Below are positions 24,929 to 34,116 of a stretch of 64,000 bases of DNA, in pieces. This stretch comes from Kitasatospora sp. DSM 101779 (GTDB lineage Bacteria > Actinomycetota > Actinomycetes > Streptomycetales > Streptomycetaceae). Every line of letters starts with the position of its first letter. The first letter of the stretch is position 1. The translations under genes and the position numbers were made by a program. The stretch is from the NCBI RefSeq assembly GCF_025655475.1, contig NZ_JAHTIK010000001.1, forward strand, positions 1,336,180 through 1,400,179, given 5' to 3'. The notes under the pieces are model-generated. The model was given only the letters and a program-made list of their open reading frames with translations, was not told the origin of the DNA and searched no databases.

Positions 24929-26443
24929 TCAGGACGGCCCGGCCGCCGCGGCCTGCACCTGGCTGAGCGGTGCGGCGAGCGACTCCAGGCTGCGACGCTC
25001 CGCCTTCACCCCGATCGCCGCCTCGACGAGGCCGGCCAGCACCATCAGCGCCGCGCCGATCGAGAAGGCGAGCGTGGTGTCGGCGGTCTTGCCGCTGCTG
25101 ACCAGGCTGTTGAAGAGCAGCGGTCCGGTGATGCCGCCGATCGCGGTGCCGACGGCGTAGAAGAAGGCGATGCACAGCGCCCTGGTCTCCAGCGGGAAGA
25201 TCTCGCTGACGGTCAGGTAGGCGGCGCTCGCGCCGGCGGAGGCGAGGAACAGCACGGCCGTCCAGCACACCGTCATGGTCGTCGCGTCGAGCGCGCCCTG
25301 CTGGAAGAGGTACGCCGTCAGGAAGAGCAGGACGCCCGAACCGATGTAGGTGCCGGCGATCATCGGTTTGCGGCCGACCGAGTCGAAGAGGTGGCCGAGC
25401 AGCAGCGGTCCGAGGAAGTTTCCGACGGCGATGACGGCGAAGTAGTAGCCGGTGTTGCCGTCCGGCACGTCGAAGAACGTCGTCAGGATCACCGCGTAGC
25501 CGAAGGTGACGGAGTTGTAGAGAAACGCCTGGCCGACGAAGAGGGCGAGGCCGAGGATCGTCCGCCGCGGGTAGGTGGAGGTCACCGTCCGGGCGATGGT
25601 GATGAAGCCGAGAGGGCCCCTGGGCCTGATGGTGATCTCCTCGGTGGCGGGCGGGAGTTGCTCTCCGGTCTCCTCGGCGACCGTCCGTTCCACGTCGTCG
25701 ACCAGGCGTTCGGCGTCCTCGGCGCGTCCGTGGGTGAACAGCCAGCGCGGGCTCTCCGGGACGTGCCGCCGCACCAGCAGGATGGCGAGGCCCAGGACGA
25801 CGCCGAGGGCGAAGGAGAGCCGCCAGCCGACGTCGGTCGCGAACAGCGCGGTGTTCAGCAGCGCGATCGAGGCGAAGGCGCCGATCGCGGCGCCGATCCA
25901 GAAGCTGCCGTTGATGATCAGATCGACCCGGCCGCGAACCCTGGCCGGGATCAGCTCGTCGATCGCGGAGTTGATCGCCGCGTACTCGCCGCCGATGCCG
26001 AAGCCGGTGAAGAACCGGCAGAGGAAGAAGAACCAGGGTGTCCAGGAGAGGGCCGTCACGGCGGTGGCCGCGAGGTAGACGCCGAGCGTCACCATGAAGA
26101 GCTTCTTCCGGCCGAGGCGGTCGGTCAGCCAGCCGAAGAAGAGGGCGCCGCTGCACGCGCCGGCGACGTAGAGGGCCGCGGCGGTGGTGGTCACCTGGGC
26201 GGCGCTGATGTCGATGCCGCTGCCGGACTCGGCGAGCCGGGAGGCCATGTTGCCGACGATGGTGACTTCGAGGCCGTCGAGGATCCAGACCGTCCCGAGG
26301 CCGATGACGATGCGCCAGTGCCAGCGCGACCAGGGCAACCGGTCCAGGCGGGCCGGCACGTTCGTCCGGATCGTGCGGCTCGACGGGCTGCTCGCCCGGT
26401 CTGCGCGGGTGGCGTGTCCTGAGGGTGGCACAGACTCGGTCAT
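24929..26443 (-). CDS. MFS transporter, sugar-porter/metabolite:H+ symporter type
   Basis: 504 residues with 12 predicted helices. The MFS signatures are [12 protein letters not shown] in the first cytoplasmic loop, [28 protein letters not shown] after helix 6, FDSVGRKPM in the second half and [11 protein letters not shown] near helix 11. A large hydrophilic loop (about 255-305) links the halves. This branch carries sugars, aromatic acids or phosphate-type substrates. The N-terminal 40 residues are Ser/Pro/Arg-rich and cytoplasmic. It is 72 bp downstream of the permease gene on the same strand, possibly co-transcribed. Confidence 0.88.
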   Translation of the reverse strand: MTESVPPSGHATRADRASSPSSRTIRTNVPARLDRLPWSRWHWRIVIGLGTVWILDGLEVTIVGNMASRLAESGSGIDISAAQVTTTAAALYVAGACSGALFFGWLTDRLGRKKLFMVTLGVYLAATAVTALSWTPWFFFLCRFFTGFGIGGEYAAINSAIDELIPARVRGRVDLIINGSFWIGAAIGAFASIALLNTALFATDVGWRLSFALGVVLGLAILLVRRHVPESPRWLFTHGRAEDAERLVDDVERTVAEETGEQLPPATEEITIRPRGPLGFITIARTVTSTYPRRTILGLALFVGQAFLYNSVTFGYAVILTTFFDVPDGNTGYYFAVIAVGNFLGPLLLGHLFDSVGRKPMIAGTYIGSGVLLFLTAYLFQQGALDATTMTVCWTAVLFLASAGASAAYLTVSEIFPLETRALCIAFFYAVGTAIGGITGPLLFNSLVSSGKTADTTLAFSIGAALMVLAGLVEAAIGVKAERRSLESLAAPLSQVQAAAAGPS

Positions 26444-26515
26444 GGTCGGCCTCCGTTCGCTGCCGCGGGGCCCGGTCGCCCCGTCCGGGGAGGCGCCTGC
26501 CCCGCCGCGGCGCGA

Positions 26516-27697
26516 TCACACGGACGGGCCGGCCCCGGGGACGGTGCCGTGGTCGTGCCGCGCCGCATCGGGGGCGCCGCCCATCGCGCGCAGCATCCCG
26601 GCTCCGCCGGTCCGGAAGAAGCGGACCAGCAGCACCGCGGCGAGCAGCAGGAAGAGGATGTTGAGCCAGGTCGTGTAGTCCCAGCGCACCCCCTCGGAGG
26701 GCACCGTGGCGTCCGCCTGGTCGGGGATCAGGCCGAGCGCGCCGAAGACGATCTCGACGGCGTACCCGGCGGCCACCATGGCGGTGTAGAAGGTGCCGAG
26801 CAGGAAGAGCGTCGTCCGCCGCCCGTAGTACTTCCGGTAGATGTTGAGGATCGGCAGGATCAGCAGGTCGGCGAAGATGAACGAGACCACGCCCCCGAAG
26901 CTGATGCCGCCCTTCCAGAGCACCACCGCGAGCGGCACGTTGCCGACCGAGCAGACGAACGAGGCGATCGACACGACCGGCCCGATCAGCGGGCCCCAGA
27001 TCTTGGCCGCCACCGGGTGCCCGGTGAAGAAGAAGGCCTCCCAGAAGGAGTCCGGCACCCAGGCGGCGACCGCCCCGGCGATCAGCAGGCCGAGGACGAG
27101 GTCCCGCAGGATCGCGGCCCACTCCATCACGAAGACGTGCGAGACCGAGGTGAAGCCCTCGGGCGAGGCCAGCCGGCGGAAGAAGCCTCCGCCGCGCCGC
27201 ACGCCCATGTCCATCGCGGCGTGGCCCTCCATCGAGCCGGCCGCCCCGCGGTCGGCGTGCTCCCGCGCCTCCCGGACCATCGGCGCCCGCAGGAACCGCC
27301 GGAAGAGCAGGGCCAGGACGACGATCATGATCGGTCCGCCGGTGAACTCGGCCGCCGTGAACTGCCAGCCCATCAGCAGGGCGAGGATCACGCCGAGTTC
27401 GACCACCAGGTTGGTCGAGGCGATCTCGAAGGCCATCGCCGCGGTGAAGTCCGCGCCCTTGCGGAACAGCGAGCGGGCGAGCGCCACGGCGGCGTACGAG
27501 CAGGAGGACGAGGCCATGCCGAGGCCGGAGGCGAGCGCCAGGGTCCGCGGGCGGGCGTCGCCCAGCGCCCGGGCGACCGTCTCCCGGTGGACCACCGCCT
27601 GGACGATCGCCGACAGCAGGAAGCCGAGGATCAGCGCCCAGGTGATCTCCCAGGTCATCGCGCCGGTGATCTTCAGCGCGTGCAGCAGGGCGTCCAT
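26516..27697 (-). CDS. PF03773-type permease (ArsP/SO_0444-like)
   Basis: 393 residues with about eight membrane helices in two halves. Each half carries the family's Cys-containing helix: ASSSCSYAAVAL near residue 60 and SFVCSVGNVPLA near residue 245. A His/Met-containing cytoplasmic loop (about 145-180, MEGHAAMDMGVRRGGG) separates them, and the C-terminus ends in a His-bearing tail (AARHDHG). The family includes exporters of trivalent organoarsenicals and predicted metal permeases, so transport of a soft metal or metalloid is the best guess. Confidence 0.85.
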   Translation of the reverse strand: MDALLHALKITGAMTWEITWALILGFLLSAIVQAVVHRETVARALGDARPRTLALASGLGMASSSCSYAAVALARSLFRKGADFTAAMAFEIASTNLVVELGVILALLMGWQFTAAEFTGGPIMIVVLALLFRRFLRAPMVREAREHADRGAAGSMEGHAAMDMGVRRGGGFFRRLASPEGFTSVSHVFVMEWAAILRDLVLGLLIAGAVAAWVPDSFWEAFFFTGHPVAAKIWGPLIGPVVSIASFVCSVGNVPLAVVLWKGGISFGGVVSFIFADLLILPILNIYRKYYGRRTTLFLLGTFYTAMVAAGYAVEIVFGALGLIPDQADATVPSEGVRWDYTTWLNILFLLLAAVLLVRFFRTGGAGMLRAMGGAPDAARHDHGTVPGAGPSV

Positions 27698-27754
27698 TCG
27701 GCCTCCCAGGTCGGGCGGTTCACGGGTGGTACGCGGGTGGCCGGTCCCGCCGGG

Positions 27755-29092
27755 TCAATCGAGGCCCCGGCCGTGGCGCAGCCGTGCGGCCGCCTCACCC
27801 GGGTCGACCAGGGGCCTCGGGTAGTGGGCCGGCGGGCGGTCGAGCAGCCAGGGCCGGTGGACGGCCCGGCCCCGGATGTCGGCGAGTTCGGGCACCCAGC
27901 GCCGCACGTAGGCGCCGTCCGGGTCCAGGCGGTCGGCCTGGGTCAGCGGGTTGAGCACCCGGTTGGGCCGGGTGTCCGTGCCGGTGCCGGCCACCCACTG
28001 CCAGTTGAGCTGGTTGTTGGCGAGGTCGCCGTCCACCAGCAGGCGCAGGAAGTGCCGGGCGCCGGTCCGCCAGTCCTGGTACAGCGTCTTGGTGAGGAAG
28101 GAGGCGGTGAGCAGCCGGGCGCGGTTGTGCATCCAGCCCTCGTGGGCGAGTTGGCGCATCCCGGCGTCGACCACGGGGAAGCCGGTGCGGCCCTCCCGCC
28201 AGGCCTCGGCCTCGCGGGAGTCCTCGCGCCACCGGTCGCCCTTGGTGCGGTAGTCCTGCCAGGCGGCCTCCGGCCGGGCGGCGAGCACCTGGTGGTGGAA
28301 GTCCCGCCAGACGAGCTGCCGGACGAAGGCCTCCGCACCGGGGCCGCCGCGGCGTTCGGCGAGGTCGACCAGCTCGGTCGCGGACAGGCAGCCGAAGTGC
28401 AGGTAGGGGGAGAGGCGTGACGTCGCGTCGGCCGCCAGGTCGTCGTGCACCTCCGCGTAGGCGGTGACGTCCCAGGCCTCCCACCGTCTGCGGGCCTCGG
28501 TCTCCCCGCCCGGCAGGAGTCCCGGTGAGTCGGCGTGCCCGGGGCGGACGGCGGCGGGGTCCGCCCCGGCGAGGCCCGCGGGGGTGCGCAGGCTCCGGGG
28601 TGGCCGGTGCGGCGCGCGGCGGGTGCTCTGCTGCCAGGCCCGGAAGTACGGGGTGAAGACGGCGTAGTGGTCCTTGCCGGCGGGTACGGCGGCGCCGGGC
28701 GGCAGCGCGGTGAGGGCGCCGTCGTGCACCTGGAGGCGGTCACCGAGGTGTTCCCGCAGGCCGGTCTCGCGGCGCCGCGCGAAGGAGCTGACGCCGGCGG
28801 CGACGTGGACGGCGACCGCGCCGGTCTCCTCGGCCAGCCGTGCCGTCTCCGCCACGGCGGGGCCCCGGCGGATCACCAGCCGCCCGCCGATCCGGCGCAG
28901 CGAGGTGTCCAGGTCGGCCAGGCAGTCCGCGAGGAAGGTCCGGCGGTTGGGGGCGGCGAAGCCGGCCGCCTCGACGGCGGGGTCGAGGACGAAGAGCGGG
29001 ACGACCTCGTCGGCGCTGCGGGCGGCGGCGTGCAGCACCGGGTTGTCGTGCAGGCGGAGGTCCTGGGTGAGCAGGGCGATGGCGATCGTCAT
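27755..29092 (-). CDS. phrB: Deoxyribodipyrimidine photolyase (class I CPD photolyase-like)
   Basis: 445 residues. The N-terminal antenna-binding domain starts IALLTQDLRLHDNPVLHAA. The C-terminal FAD domain has SRLSPYLHFGCLS, FVRQLVWRDF, TGFPVVDAGMRQL, GWMHNRARLLTASFL and DGDLANNQLNWQWVAGTGTD, the flavin and substrate pocket of cyclobutane dimer photolyases. It repairs UV dimers with blue light. The length is typical. No clear Shine-Dalgarno precedes ATG 29092. A TAGCCT element on the minus strand (29106-29101) would start transcription almost at the ATG, suggesting a very short leader. Confidence 0.95.
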   Translation of the reverse strand: MTIAIALLTQDLRLHDNPVLHAAARSADEVVPLFVLDPAVEAAGFAAPNRRTFLADCLADLDTSLRRIGGRLVIRRGPAVAETARLAEETGAVAVHVAAGVSSFARRRETGLREHLGDRLQVHDGALTALPPGAAVPAGKDHYAVFTPYFRAWQQSTRRAPHRPPRSLRTPAGLAGADPAAVRPGHADSPGLLPGGETEARRRWEAWDVTAYAEVHDDLAADATSRLSPYLHFGCLSATELVDLAERRGGPGAEAFVRQLVWRDFHHQVLAARPEAAWQDYRTKGDRWREDSREAEAWREGRTGFPVVDAGMRQLAHEGWMHNRARLLTASFLTKTLYQDWRTGARHFLRLLVDGDLANNQLNWQWVAGTGTDTRPNRVLNPLTQADRLDPDGAYVRRWVPELADIRGRAVHRPWLLDRPPAHYPRPLVDPGEAAARLRHGRGLD

Positions 29093-29246
29093 GGCCCGGC
29101 CAGGCTAGCGACCGGCGCCGCCGTGCCGGCGGCGCCGCGCGGCGTGTCCCCCGCCCGGGCCGGACAGGGCCGGCCAAACCCTGCGGCCCGTCCGGGATGT
29201 CACAGCGGGCCCGGCGTCACAGCCTGGCTTCACGGTGAGCCGGGTG

Positions 29247-29954
29247 TCAGAGCGAGCCGACGCGGCGGCCGGTGACCCGGGTGGGCCGGATCCGGATCCA
29301 CAGCGGGTTGTCGCCGCCCGCCCACGGCTCGGACCCGGGGTGCCGGTTCAGCCGCTCGATCTCCTCGTGCGTGGTCACATGCTCGGCGGTGCCGGCCAGC
29401 AGCACGCTCCAGCCGCGGCTGAGCTTCTCGTCGATCCGGTCGATCTGGAACGAGAGGGTGGTGCCGGTGTCGGGCGCGGCGGCGCTGTGCGGGGTCGTCC
29501 GGTAGGCGATCGTGCGGGCGTCGACGACGTAGTTCACCGGCAGGACGGCCGGGCCCGGCCCGGCGGGGAGGGCGACCCGTCCGACGCCGTGGTCGCCGAT
29601 CCGCTCCCAGCACTCGCGGACGCCGAGCTGGACGAGCACCGGGTGCTCCGGGGCCCTGCCCTGGCCGGGCGGCCGGTCGGTGCCGCCCTCGACGAGCTCC
29701 CGGTGGCTGAGGCCGAGCGCGCTCGCGAGGCGGAGGAACCCGCCGGGGTCGAAAGCCGGTCCGGCCTCGGCGAGGTGCTGCAGGTAGCGGGTCGCCATCC
29801 CGGCCTTGGCGGCGAGTTCGGCCTCGCTGAGACCGAGGGCGTCGCGGCGTTCGTCGATGCGGCGGGCGATCTCGGTGGGGTCCGGCTCGCCCGGGCCGGG
29901 CGACGCGTCCCCGCTCGGGGCGTGGCCGGGCTCGGTCGGGGCGTTGTCGTTCAC
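29247..29954 (-). CDS. XRE-type HTH fused to a pyridoxamine-5'-phosphate-oxidase-like domain
   Basis: 235 residues from GTG 29954 with GGGAGGAC upstream. An acidic disordered start (about 30 residues) is followed by an XRE helix-turn-helix (about 32-85: LGLSEAELAAKAGMATRYLQ, LRLASALGLSHRELVEG). A split-barrel PNPOx-like domain follows (about 105-230: LGVRECWERIGDHGVGRVAL, VLPVNYVVDARTIAYRTTP, SRGWSVLLAGTAEHV, ending WIRIRPTRVTGRRV). This fusion is known in actinomycetes, often near dormancy or hypoxia genes, and may sense flavin, F420 or redox state. It is divergent from the universal stress protein gene and may share the palindromic box at 30269. Confidence 0.85.
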   Translation of the reverse strand: MNDNAPTEPGHAPSGDASPGPGEPDPTEIARRIDERRDALGLSEAELAAKAGMATRYLQHLAEAGPAFDPGGFLRLASALGLSHRELVEGGTDRPPGQGRAPEHPVLVQLGVRECWERIGDHGVGRVALPAGPGPAVLPVNYVVDARTIAYRTTPHSAAAPDTGTTLSFQIDRIDEKLSRGWSVLLAGTAEHVTTHEEIERLNRHPGSEPWAGGDNPLWIRIRPTRVTGRRVGSL

Positions 29955-30443
29955 GGCTGTCCTCCCGGCGGGCGCGGCGGGCGCACCCGGCCCGCGCTGT
30001 CGGCGGCGTGGTCCGCGCGGCTGTCCCGCCCAGTAGAGCCCGTGACCGCTCGGACCGCCAGGCCTCCGGGTCCTCGGGGGGCCGGGGGTCCGCCGAACGG
30101 GGCGGTACCGCCCGGGCACTTCGCCGCCTTCCCTTCGCACCGTGCGGCGGTACCCCGGCGGGGCATGCGCGTGGCCGGGCCGGCGGGCGGGCTGTACCCC
30201 TCTGCCGTACCGGTCGGCGCGGTTCGCCCCACCGGCGCCGGACGTTCCCCCCACGGCCGTCCGGGGTAGGGCCGTCCGGCCCTGTCCCCGGCCGCGCAAG
30301 ACTGGTGCGATGGGGCGCACGCGGCACGGCCGCGTCCCGGCCGCCCGCTCCGGGCGCCACCCGCGCACCCGCCGCACGCCGTCCCGCCGTACCCCGGTGA
30401 GGCCGTACCGGCACAGAACGATCGCACCACCCGGGAGGATCCC
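29955..30443. other. Divergent intergenic region between XRE-PNPOx and the universal stress gene
   Basis: 489 bp. It contains GGCGGTACC/GGCGGTACC-like elements near 30095-30170 and the long imperfect palindrome CCGGGG-TA-GGGCC-GTCC-GGCCC-TGT-CCCCGG at about 30261-30291. The core of that palindrome is annotated separately. No gene is supported. Confidence 0.4.
30269..30282. promoter_or_regulatory. DevR/OsdR-like palindromic box upstream of the universal stress gene
   Basis: GGGCCGTCCGGCCC, a perfect GGGCC-N4-GGCCC palindrome, extended outward by CCGGGG/CCCCGG. It lies 162 bp before the UspA-type gene and 315 bp before the divergent XRE-PNPOx gene. It fits the general DosR/DevR box GGGNC-N4-GNCCC. 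UspA genes are classical DosR targets in mycobacteria, and OsdR controls an overlapping set in Streptomyces. Binding here is inferred. Confidence 0.45.
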
Positions 30444-31304
30444 GTGAACGGACCCGTCGTCGTCGGCTACGACGGCTCGGCCGAGAGCATCGCCGCCCTG
30501 CAGTGGGCCACCGCCGAGGCGGCACTGCGCGGGCTGCCGCTGGAACTCGTCCAGGCCTGGCCGTGGCCCAAGCACCACGTCCTCGGCGGGGAGGACGCGG
30601 ACCGGTGGGTCAGGCGGCAGCTCGCCGATCGGGAGGCCGCCGTCCGGGCGGCCGCGGGCGACGTCCCGGTGAGCTCCCGGCTGGTGCCGGACGCGCCCGC
30701 CGCCGCGCTGACGGCCGCCGGCGAGAAGGCCTCCGTCCTGGTGCTGGGCTCGCGGGGCCTGAGCACCCTGCGCGGGTTCCTGGTCGGCTCGGTCAGCCAG
30801 GAGGTGCTGGCCAGGGCCGGCTGCCCGGTGGTGCTCGTCCGGGCCGGCGGCGAGACCGGGCAGGCACCGGCCCGCCGTCCGGTCGCGCTCGCCCTGGACC
30901 TCCGCCACGACTGCCCCCAGGTGCTGGACTTCGCCTTCCGGGCCGCCGCGCAGCGCATGGTTCCGCTGCGGGTGCTGCACGCGGCCGGCCCGCCGGCGGG
31001 CAGCGAGTACATGGCCTTCGGCGCGATCGCGGCGATCTCCGCGGACCTGGCGACGGCCGAGGAGCAGGCGCTCACCGAGGCGCTGCAGCCGTGGCGCGAC
31101 AGGTATCCGGACGTCGGGGTGGACGCGACCGTGGTGCCGGGCAGCGCCGCCCTCGCGGTGGTGGAGGCCGTCGGCGAGGACATCGGCCTGCTGGTGGTCG
31201 GCCGGCACGACCGTCGGGTGACCTTCGGCGGCCACGTCGGGCCGGTGACCCACGCGGCGATCCACCACGTCAACTGCCCGGTGGCGGTGGTCCCCTACCA
31301 CTGA
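30444..31304 (+). CDS. Universal stress protein with two UspA domains
   Basis: 286 residues from GTG 30444 behind GGGAGGAT. The first UspA domain (about 1-140) starts [18 protein letters not shown] and ends with the ATP-binding loop [18 protein letters not shown]. The second (about 150-285) begins [18 protein letters not shown] and ends [20 protein letters not shown]. Tandem UspA proteins of this size in actinobacteria bind ATP and are induced in hypoxia or stationary phase. The second loop lacks the exact GSRG pattern, so its nucleotide binding may be weaker. A DevR-like box lies in the promoter region. Confidence 0.93.
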   Translation: MNGPVVVGYDGSAESIAALQWATAEAALRGLPLELVQAWPWPKHHVLGGEDADRWVRRQLADREAAVRAAAGDVPVSSRLVPDAPAAALTAAGEKASVLVLGSRGLSTLRGFLVGSVSQEVLARAGCPVVLVRAGGETGQAPARRPVALALDLRHDCPQVLDFAFRAAAQRMVPLRVLHAAGPPAGSEYMAFGAIAAISADLATAEEQALTEALQPWRDRYPDVGVDATVVPGSAALAVVEAVGEDIGLLVVGRHDRRVTFGGHVGPVTHAAIHHVNCPVAVVPYH

Positions 31305-31339
31305 CGGCCGCTCCCCCGCACTACCCTAGGGTCGGGGGC

Positions 31340-31675
31340 ATGACCGTCCTGCGTTCCGTCCTGCTGTTCCTGCTCGCCGCGCTCCTCGAGATCGGCGGTG
31401 CCTGGCTGGTGTGGCAGGGCACCCGGGAGCACCGCGGGTGGGCGTGGATCGGCGCCGGCGTGCTGGCCCTCGGCGCGTACGGCTTCGTCGCGACCCTGCA
31501 GGACGACGCGAACTTCGGCCGGATCCTGGCCGCGTACGGCGGCGTCTTCGTCGCGGGCTCGCTCGCCTGGGGCATGGTCGTCGACGGCTACCGCCCGGAC
31601 CGCTACGACGTGGTCGGCGCCCTGGTCTGCCTGGCCGGCGTGGCCGTCATCATGTACGCACCGCGCGGGCACTGA
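31340..31675 (+). CDS. YnfA/UPF0060-family membrane protein
   Basis: 111 residues with four membrane helices: an N-terminal [20 protein letters not shown], then [41 protein letters not shown] and [19 protein letters not shown]. This matches the UPF0060 family, related to small multidrug resistance proteins, with the conserved GGAWLVW and AAYGGVFV elements. It starts 35 bp after the universal stress gene. TACCCT at 31322-31327 may be a -10 giving a very short leader. Confidence 0.9.
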   Translation: MTVLRSVLLFLLAALLEIGGAWLVWQGTREHRGWAWIGAGVLALGAYGFVATLQDDANFGRILAAYGGVFVAGSLAWGMVVDGYRPDRYDVVGALVCLAGVAVIMYAPRGH

Positions 31676-31744
31676 CTCCCGCATGCCGCCGTCCGCCCCT
31701 GGCGCATGTCCCGAAGGGCAGTCGGGTGGCTGATTCAGGGGCGC

Positions 31745-31890
31745 TGGGGCCACCTCCGGGCCGAAGGCCGGGGGACTGCGCAGTCCGGTGGCGGGCACCG
31801 GAGTGCCAAGGTCCGACCCCGGATGTGTACGGCGATCCGCATCCGGGTCGCGCAGTTCCGACCCCAGCCTCCGGCCGGGAGGTGCCCCCG
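31745..31890. repeat. Dispersed intergenic repeat, copy 1
   Basis: This stretch of the 31676-31954 intergenic region contains GGGCCGAAGGCCGGGGGACT, CGCGCAGTTCC and the 18-mer CCGGCCGGGAGGTGCCCC (31871-31888). The 18-mer recurs exactly at 49657-49674, and related blocks, partly inverted, occur at 56880-57120. No coding potential was seen. The pattern, with GCGCAGTTCC blocks, resembles intergenic repeats common in streptomycete genomes. Confidence 0.6.
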
Positions 31891-31954
31891 GCGTCCCTGT
31901 GGGTGCCGGATGCCTCTGAACACGCACCCCGGGACCTGTCGGACGGGCCCTACC

Positions 31955-32761
31955 ATGGCCGCCGTGGTGAGCGGTTACGTGTACGTGGGTGGGGGCGACA
32001 CCGGGCCGATGGCCGGTGCCGAGGTCGGGCGGCGGGTCGCCATGGACTCCGGTGGGCCGCCGTGGCTCGTGGTGGTGCACACCCTCGACCGGGTCCATGT
32101 GACGCGCTGGCCCGGGCGGCTGTTCCGGGTGGCGGCCGTCGCGCCCGCGGACGCCGACGTCCGGGAGTCGCTGCGCCGGGCGAACGAGGGGTTCGCACCG
32201 AGCGCCGGCCACAGCCGCGCACACGCCGTGGACGTCCTGGCGGAGCTCTCCCCCGGCGTGCTGTTCGGCCCCGCGGGCGAGGAGGTCGCCCGGGTCGCGG
32301 ACGCGGCCGCCGCCCTCACCCCGGCCGCCGTCGGCCGGCTGGCCCCCGCGTGCACCGATGCCGGCCGGGCCGCCTACGCCGCGGCCTGGGACCGCTGGCT
32401 CGTCGACCAGCCCAACCCCGGGCCTTACCTGGGCTCCGACCACGCGGCCACCCTGCTGATCCCAGGTGCGGGACGCGTGGGCTCACCGATCGGCCACGGC
32501 TTCCTCGCCGTGCACGCCGCCGTCCGTGCGAGTGCCCTCACGCGGGGCGGCGCGGCGGCCTTCACCGCCGACCGGCGCGACGAGGACGGCGAGGACGAGG
32601 ACACCGAGGAGCGCGGGACACGCCTCGCCCCGGCCTGGTCCGCTGCCGCGGACGCGCTGCTCGGCGCCGCGATGGTCCTCGGCGCACCGGATCTGCTGGA
32701 GCCGGCCGAGGCGGCCCTGCTCACCGCGCCCTGGCGACTGCTGACCGGCGGCGCCCGGTGA
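31955..32761 (+). CDS. Protein of unknown function coupled to a kinase-like gene
   Basis: 268 residues from ATG 31955, which has little Shine-Dalgarno and may be near-leaderless. GTG codons just downstream are alternatives. The sequence has an N-terminal VVSGYVYVGGGDTGPMAG, a VVVHTLDRVHVTRWPGRLFRV strand pair and an acidic run (DEDGEDEDTEE) near residue 210. I do not recognise a family. The stop overlaps the GTG of the kinase-like gene (GTGA). It may be a regulatory partner or substrate. Confidence 0.6.
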   Translation: MAAVVSGYVYVGGGDTGPMAGAEVGRRVAMDSGGPPWLVVVHTLDRVHVTRWPGRLFRVAAVAPADADVRESLRRANEGFAPSAGHSRAHAVDVLAELSPGVLFGPAGEEVARVADAAAALTPAAVGRLAPACTDAGRAAYAAAWDRWLVDQPNPGPYLGSDHAATLLIPGAGRVGSPIGHGFLAVHAAVRASALTRGGAAAFTADRRDEDGEDEDTEERGTRLAPAWSAAADALLGAAMVLGAPDLLEPAEAALLTAPWRLLTGGAR

Positions 32762-33576
32762 CCGGCCGTCCGCTCCTCGCCCTCCGTGAGGTCGCCGACC
32801 TGGAGTCCTGCCTCGGCCGCCTCGGCACGGTCTTCGCGGCCTTCCGGGCGCAGGACTCGGGGTGCCACTCCTACGGCGTCGAGCTGCCCTCCGGGGAGCG
32901 CTGGTTCGTCAAGGCGGCCCGGACGGACGCGGCCACCGCCCCGGTGCTCCGCGGCCGGGTGCTGCACCGGGCCGTCCGGCATCCGGCGATCGTGCCGCAG
33001 GTGCACGGGTTCACCGCGGACGGGCGTCCGGCGGTCGTCCTGCCGTGGTGTCCCGGGCAGGTGCTGTACCACCCGGTGGCCGGGCGTTCGGGCGACCGGA
33101 CGGACCCGGACAGCCCGATGGCCCGGTTCCGGGCGCTGCCGCTGCCGGACGTCCTGGCGGCGGTGGACGTGCTGCTGGACGCCCACCTCGCGGTCGAGGC
33201 AGCCGGTTTTGTCGCCGTGGACCTCTACGACGGCTCGATGCTCTACGACTTCGCGGCGCGCAACCTGCGCCTGGTCGACCTGGACGAGTACCGGCCCGGC
33301 CCGTTCGTGCTGACGGAGGACCGGCTGCCGGGCTCGCGCCGCTATCTCGCTCCGGAACAGTGCACGCGGGGCGCCGTGATCGACACCCGGTCGACGGTGT
33401 TCACGCTGGGCCGCGCCGCCCGCCTGCTGCTGGACGCCGGGGACGAGGAGCGCGCCTGGCGCGGCGGCCCGGCCCGCCTCGGCGTGATCGCCCGGGCGAC
33501 CGACCCCGATCCGTCCCGGCGCCACCCGACCGTCGCCGCCCTCGCCGCCGCCTGGCGGGCCGCCGGAAGCCGCTGA
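32758..33576 (+). CDS. Protein-kinase-like phosphotransferase
   Basis: 272 residues from GTG 32758. It has an N-lobe (YGVELPSGERWFVKAAR with the probable ATP-site Lys). The catalytic-loop equivalent is VAVDLYDGSMLYDF and the metal-binding segment is LRLVDLDEYRPGPFV, in place of HRD and DFG. An activation-loop-like piece LPGSRRYLAPEQ follows, close to the GSRRYMAPE pattern of Ser/Thr kinases. A C-lobe ending RATDPDPSRRHPTVAALAAA matches the final kinase helix. It is therefore a kinase-fold enzyme acting on a protein or small molecule, coupled to the unknown protein upstream. Confidence 0.8.
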   Translation: MTGRPLLALREVADLESCLGRLGTVFAAFRAQDSGCHSYGVELPSGERWFVKAARTDAATAPVLRGRVLHRAVRHPAIVPQVHGFTADGRPAVVLPWCPGQVLYHPVAGRSGDRTDPDSPMARFRALPLPDVLAAVDVLLDAHLAVEAAGFVAVDLYDGSMLYDFAARNLRLVDLDEYRPGPFVLTEDRLPGSRRYLAPEQCTRGAVIDTRSTVFTLGRAARLLLDAGDEERAWRGGPARLGVIARATDPDPSRRHPTVAALAAAWRAAGSR

Positions 33577-33603
33577 GGGCGACCGGGGTCCCGGTGGGCG
33601 GCT
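33568..33603. terminator. Hairpin between convergent genes
   Basis: AGCCGC and GCGGCT surround an inner perfect ACCGGG-GT-CCCGGT stem at the junction of the kinase-like gene and the DUF3093-like gene. It overlaps both stop regions and is probably bidirectional. Confidence 0.45.
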
Positions 33604-34070
33604 CAGGCGGCGGTGCGGACGCCGTACCGGGCGCGGGCGTCGGCGAGGGCTCCGGCCAGTTCGGCCGGGCGGCGGGTGGAGAGGTAGACGAACGGGCAGA
33701 GCAGGGACGGGTCGACGATGTCGACCCGGACGGCCTGCGGCAGGAAGCCGCGCATCAGCAGCCGGGCCCGCGGGCCGGCCCGCCGGGTGCGCCAGGCCAG
33801 CGCCTCGGCCTCGTCGAGGACCTCGATCCCGCCGAAGTGCTCGGCCCGCAGCACGATCTGCCCGGCCACCAGCACCCCGTCGCAGACCCGGATCCGCACC
33901 GCGCCGTAGCCGCGCAGCGCCCAGGCGGTCACCGCCAGCAGCAGGGCGCCGCCGGCCGCCGCGGGCAGCGGTCCGACCGGGAGCAGTGCCGCGGCCAGGC
34001 CGGCGGCGGCCGCCGTGGCGGCCAGCCACCAGCGCACCGGGACGGAGAGCCGTTCGTCGTAGATCACCAC
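33603..34070 (-). CDS. DUF3093-like membrane protein
   Basis: 155 residues from GTG 34070 (GTG 34067 is equally possible); there is no clear ribosome site. It starts YDERLSVPVRWWL, then two close membrane helices (about 14-50), then a soluble PH-like beta domain (VRIRVCDGVLVAGQIVL, VDPSLLCPFVYLSTRRPAELAGALADA). The N-terminal YDERL and the terminal STRRPAELAGAL are typical of DUF3093 in actinobacteria. Function unknown. Confidence 0.72.
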   Translation of the reverse strand: MVIYDERLSVPVRWWLAATAAAAGLAAALLPVGPLPAAAGGALLLAVTAWALRGYGAVRIRVCDGVLVAGQIVLRAEHFGGIEVLDEAEALAWRTRRAGPRARLLMRGFLPQAVRVDIVDPSLLCPFVYLSTRRPAELAGALADARARYGVRTAA

Positions 34071-34116
34071 GTCGCCGATGCTGCCACGTCCTTACGGGCC
34101 GCCGGTTGTCGGCACG

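Noticed and set aside
24654-27122. An 822-codon open frame on the minus strand through the MFS and permease genes
   Set aside because: Most of it is an out-of-frame Arg/Gly/His-rich shadow; only its last 52 codons (from ATG 24812) correspond to a real small hydrophobic protein.
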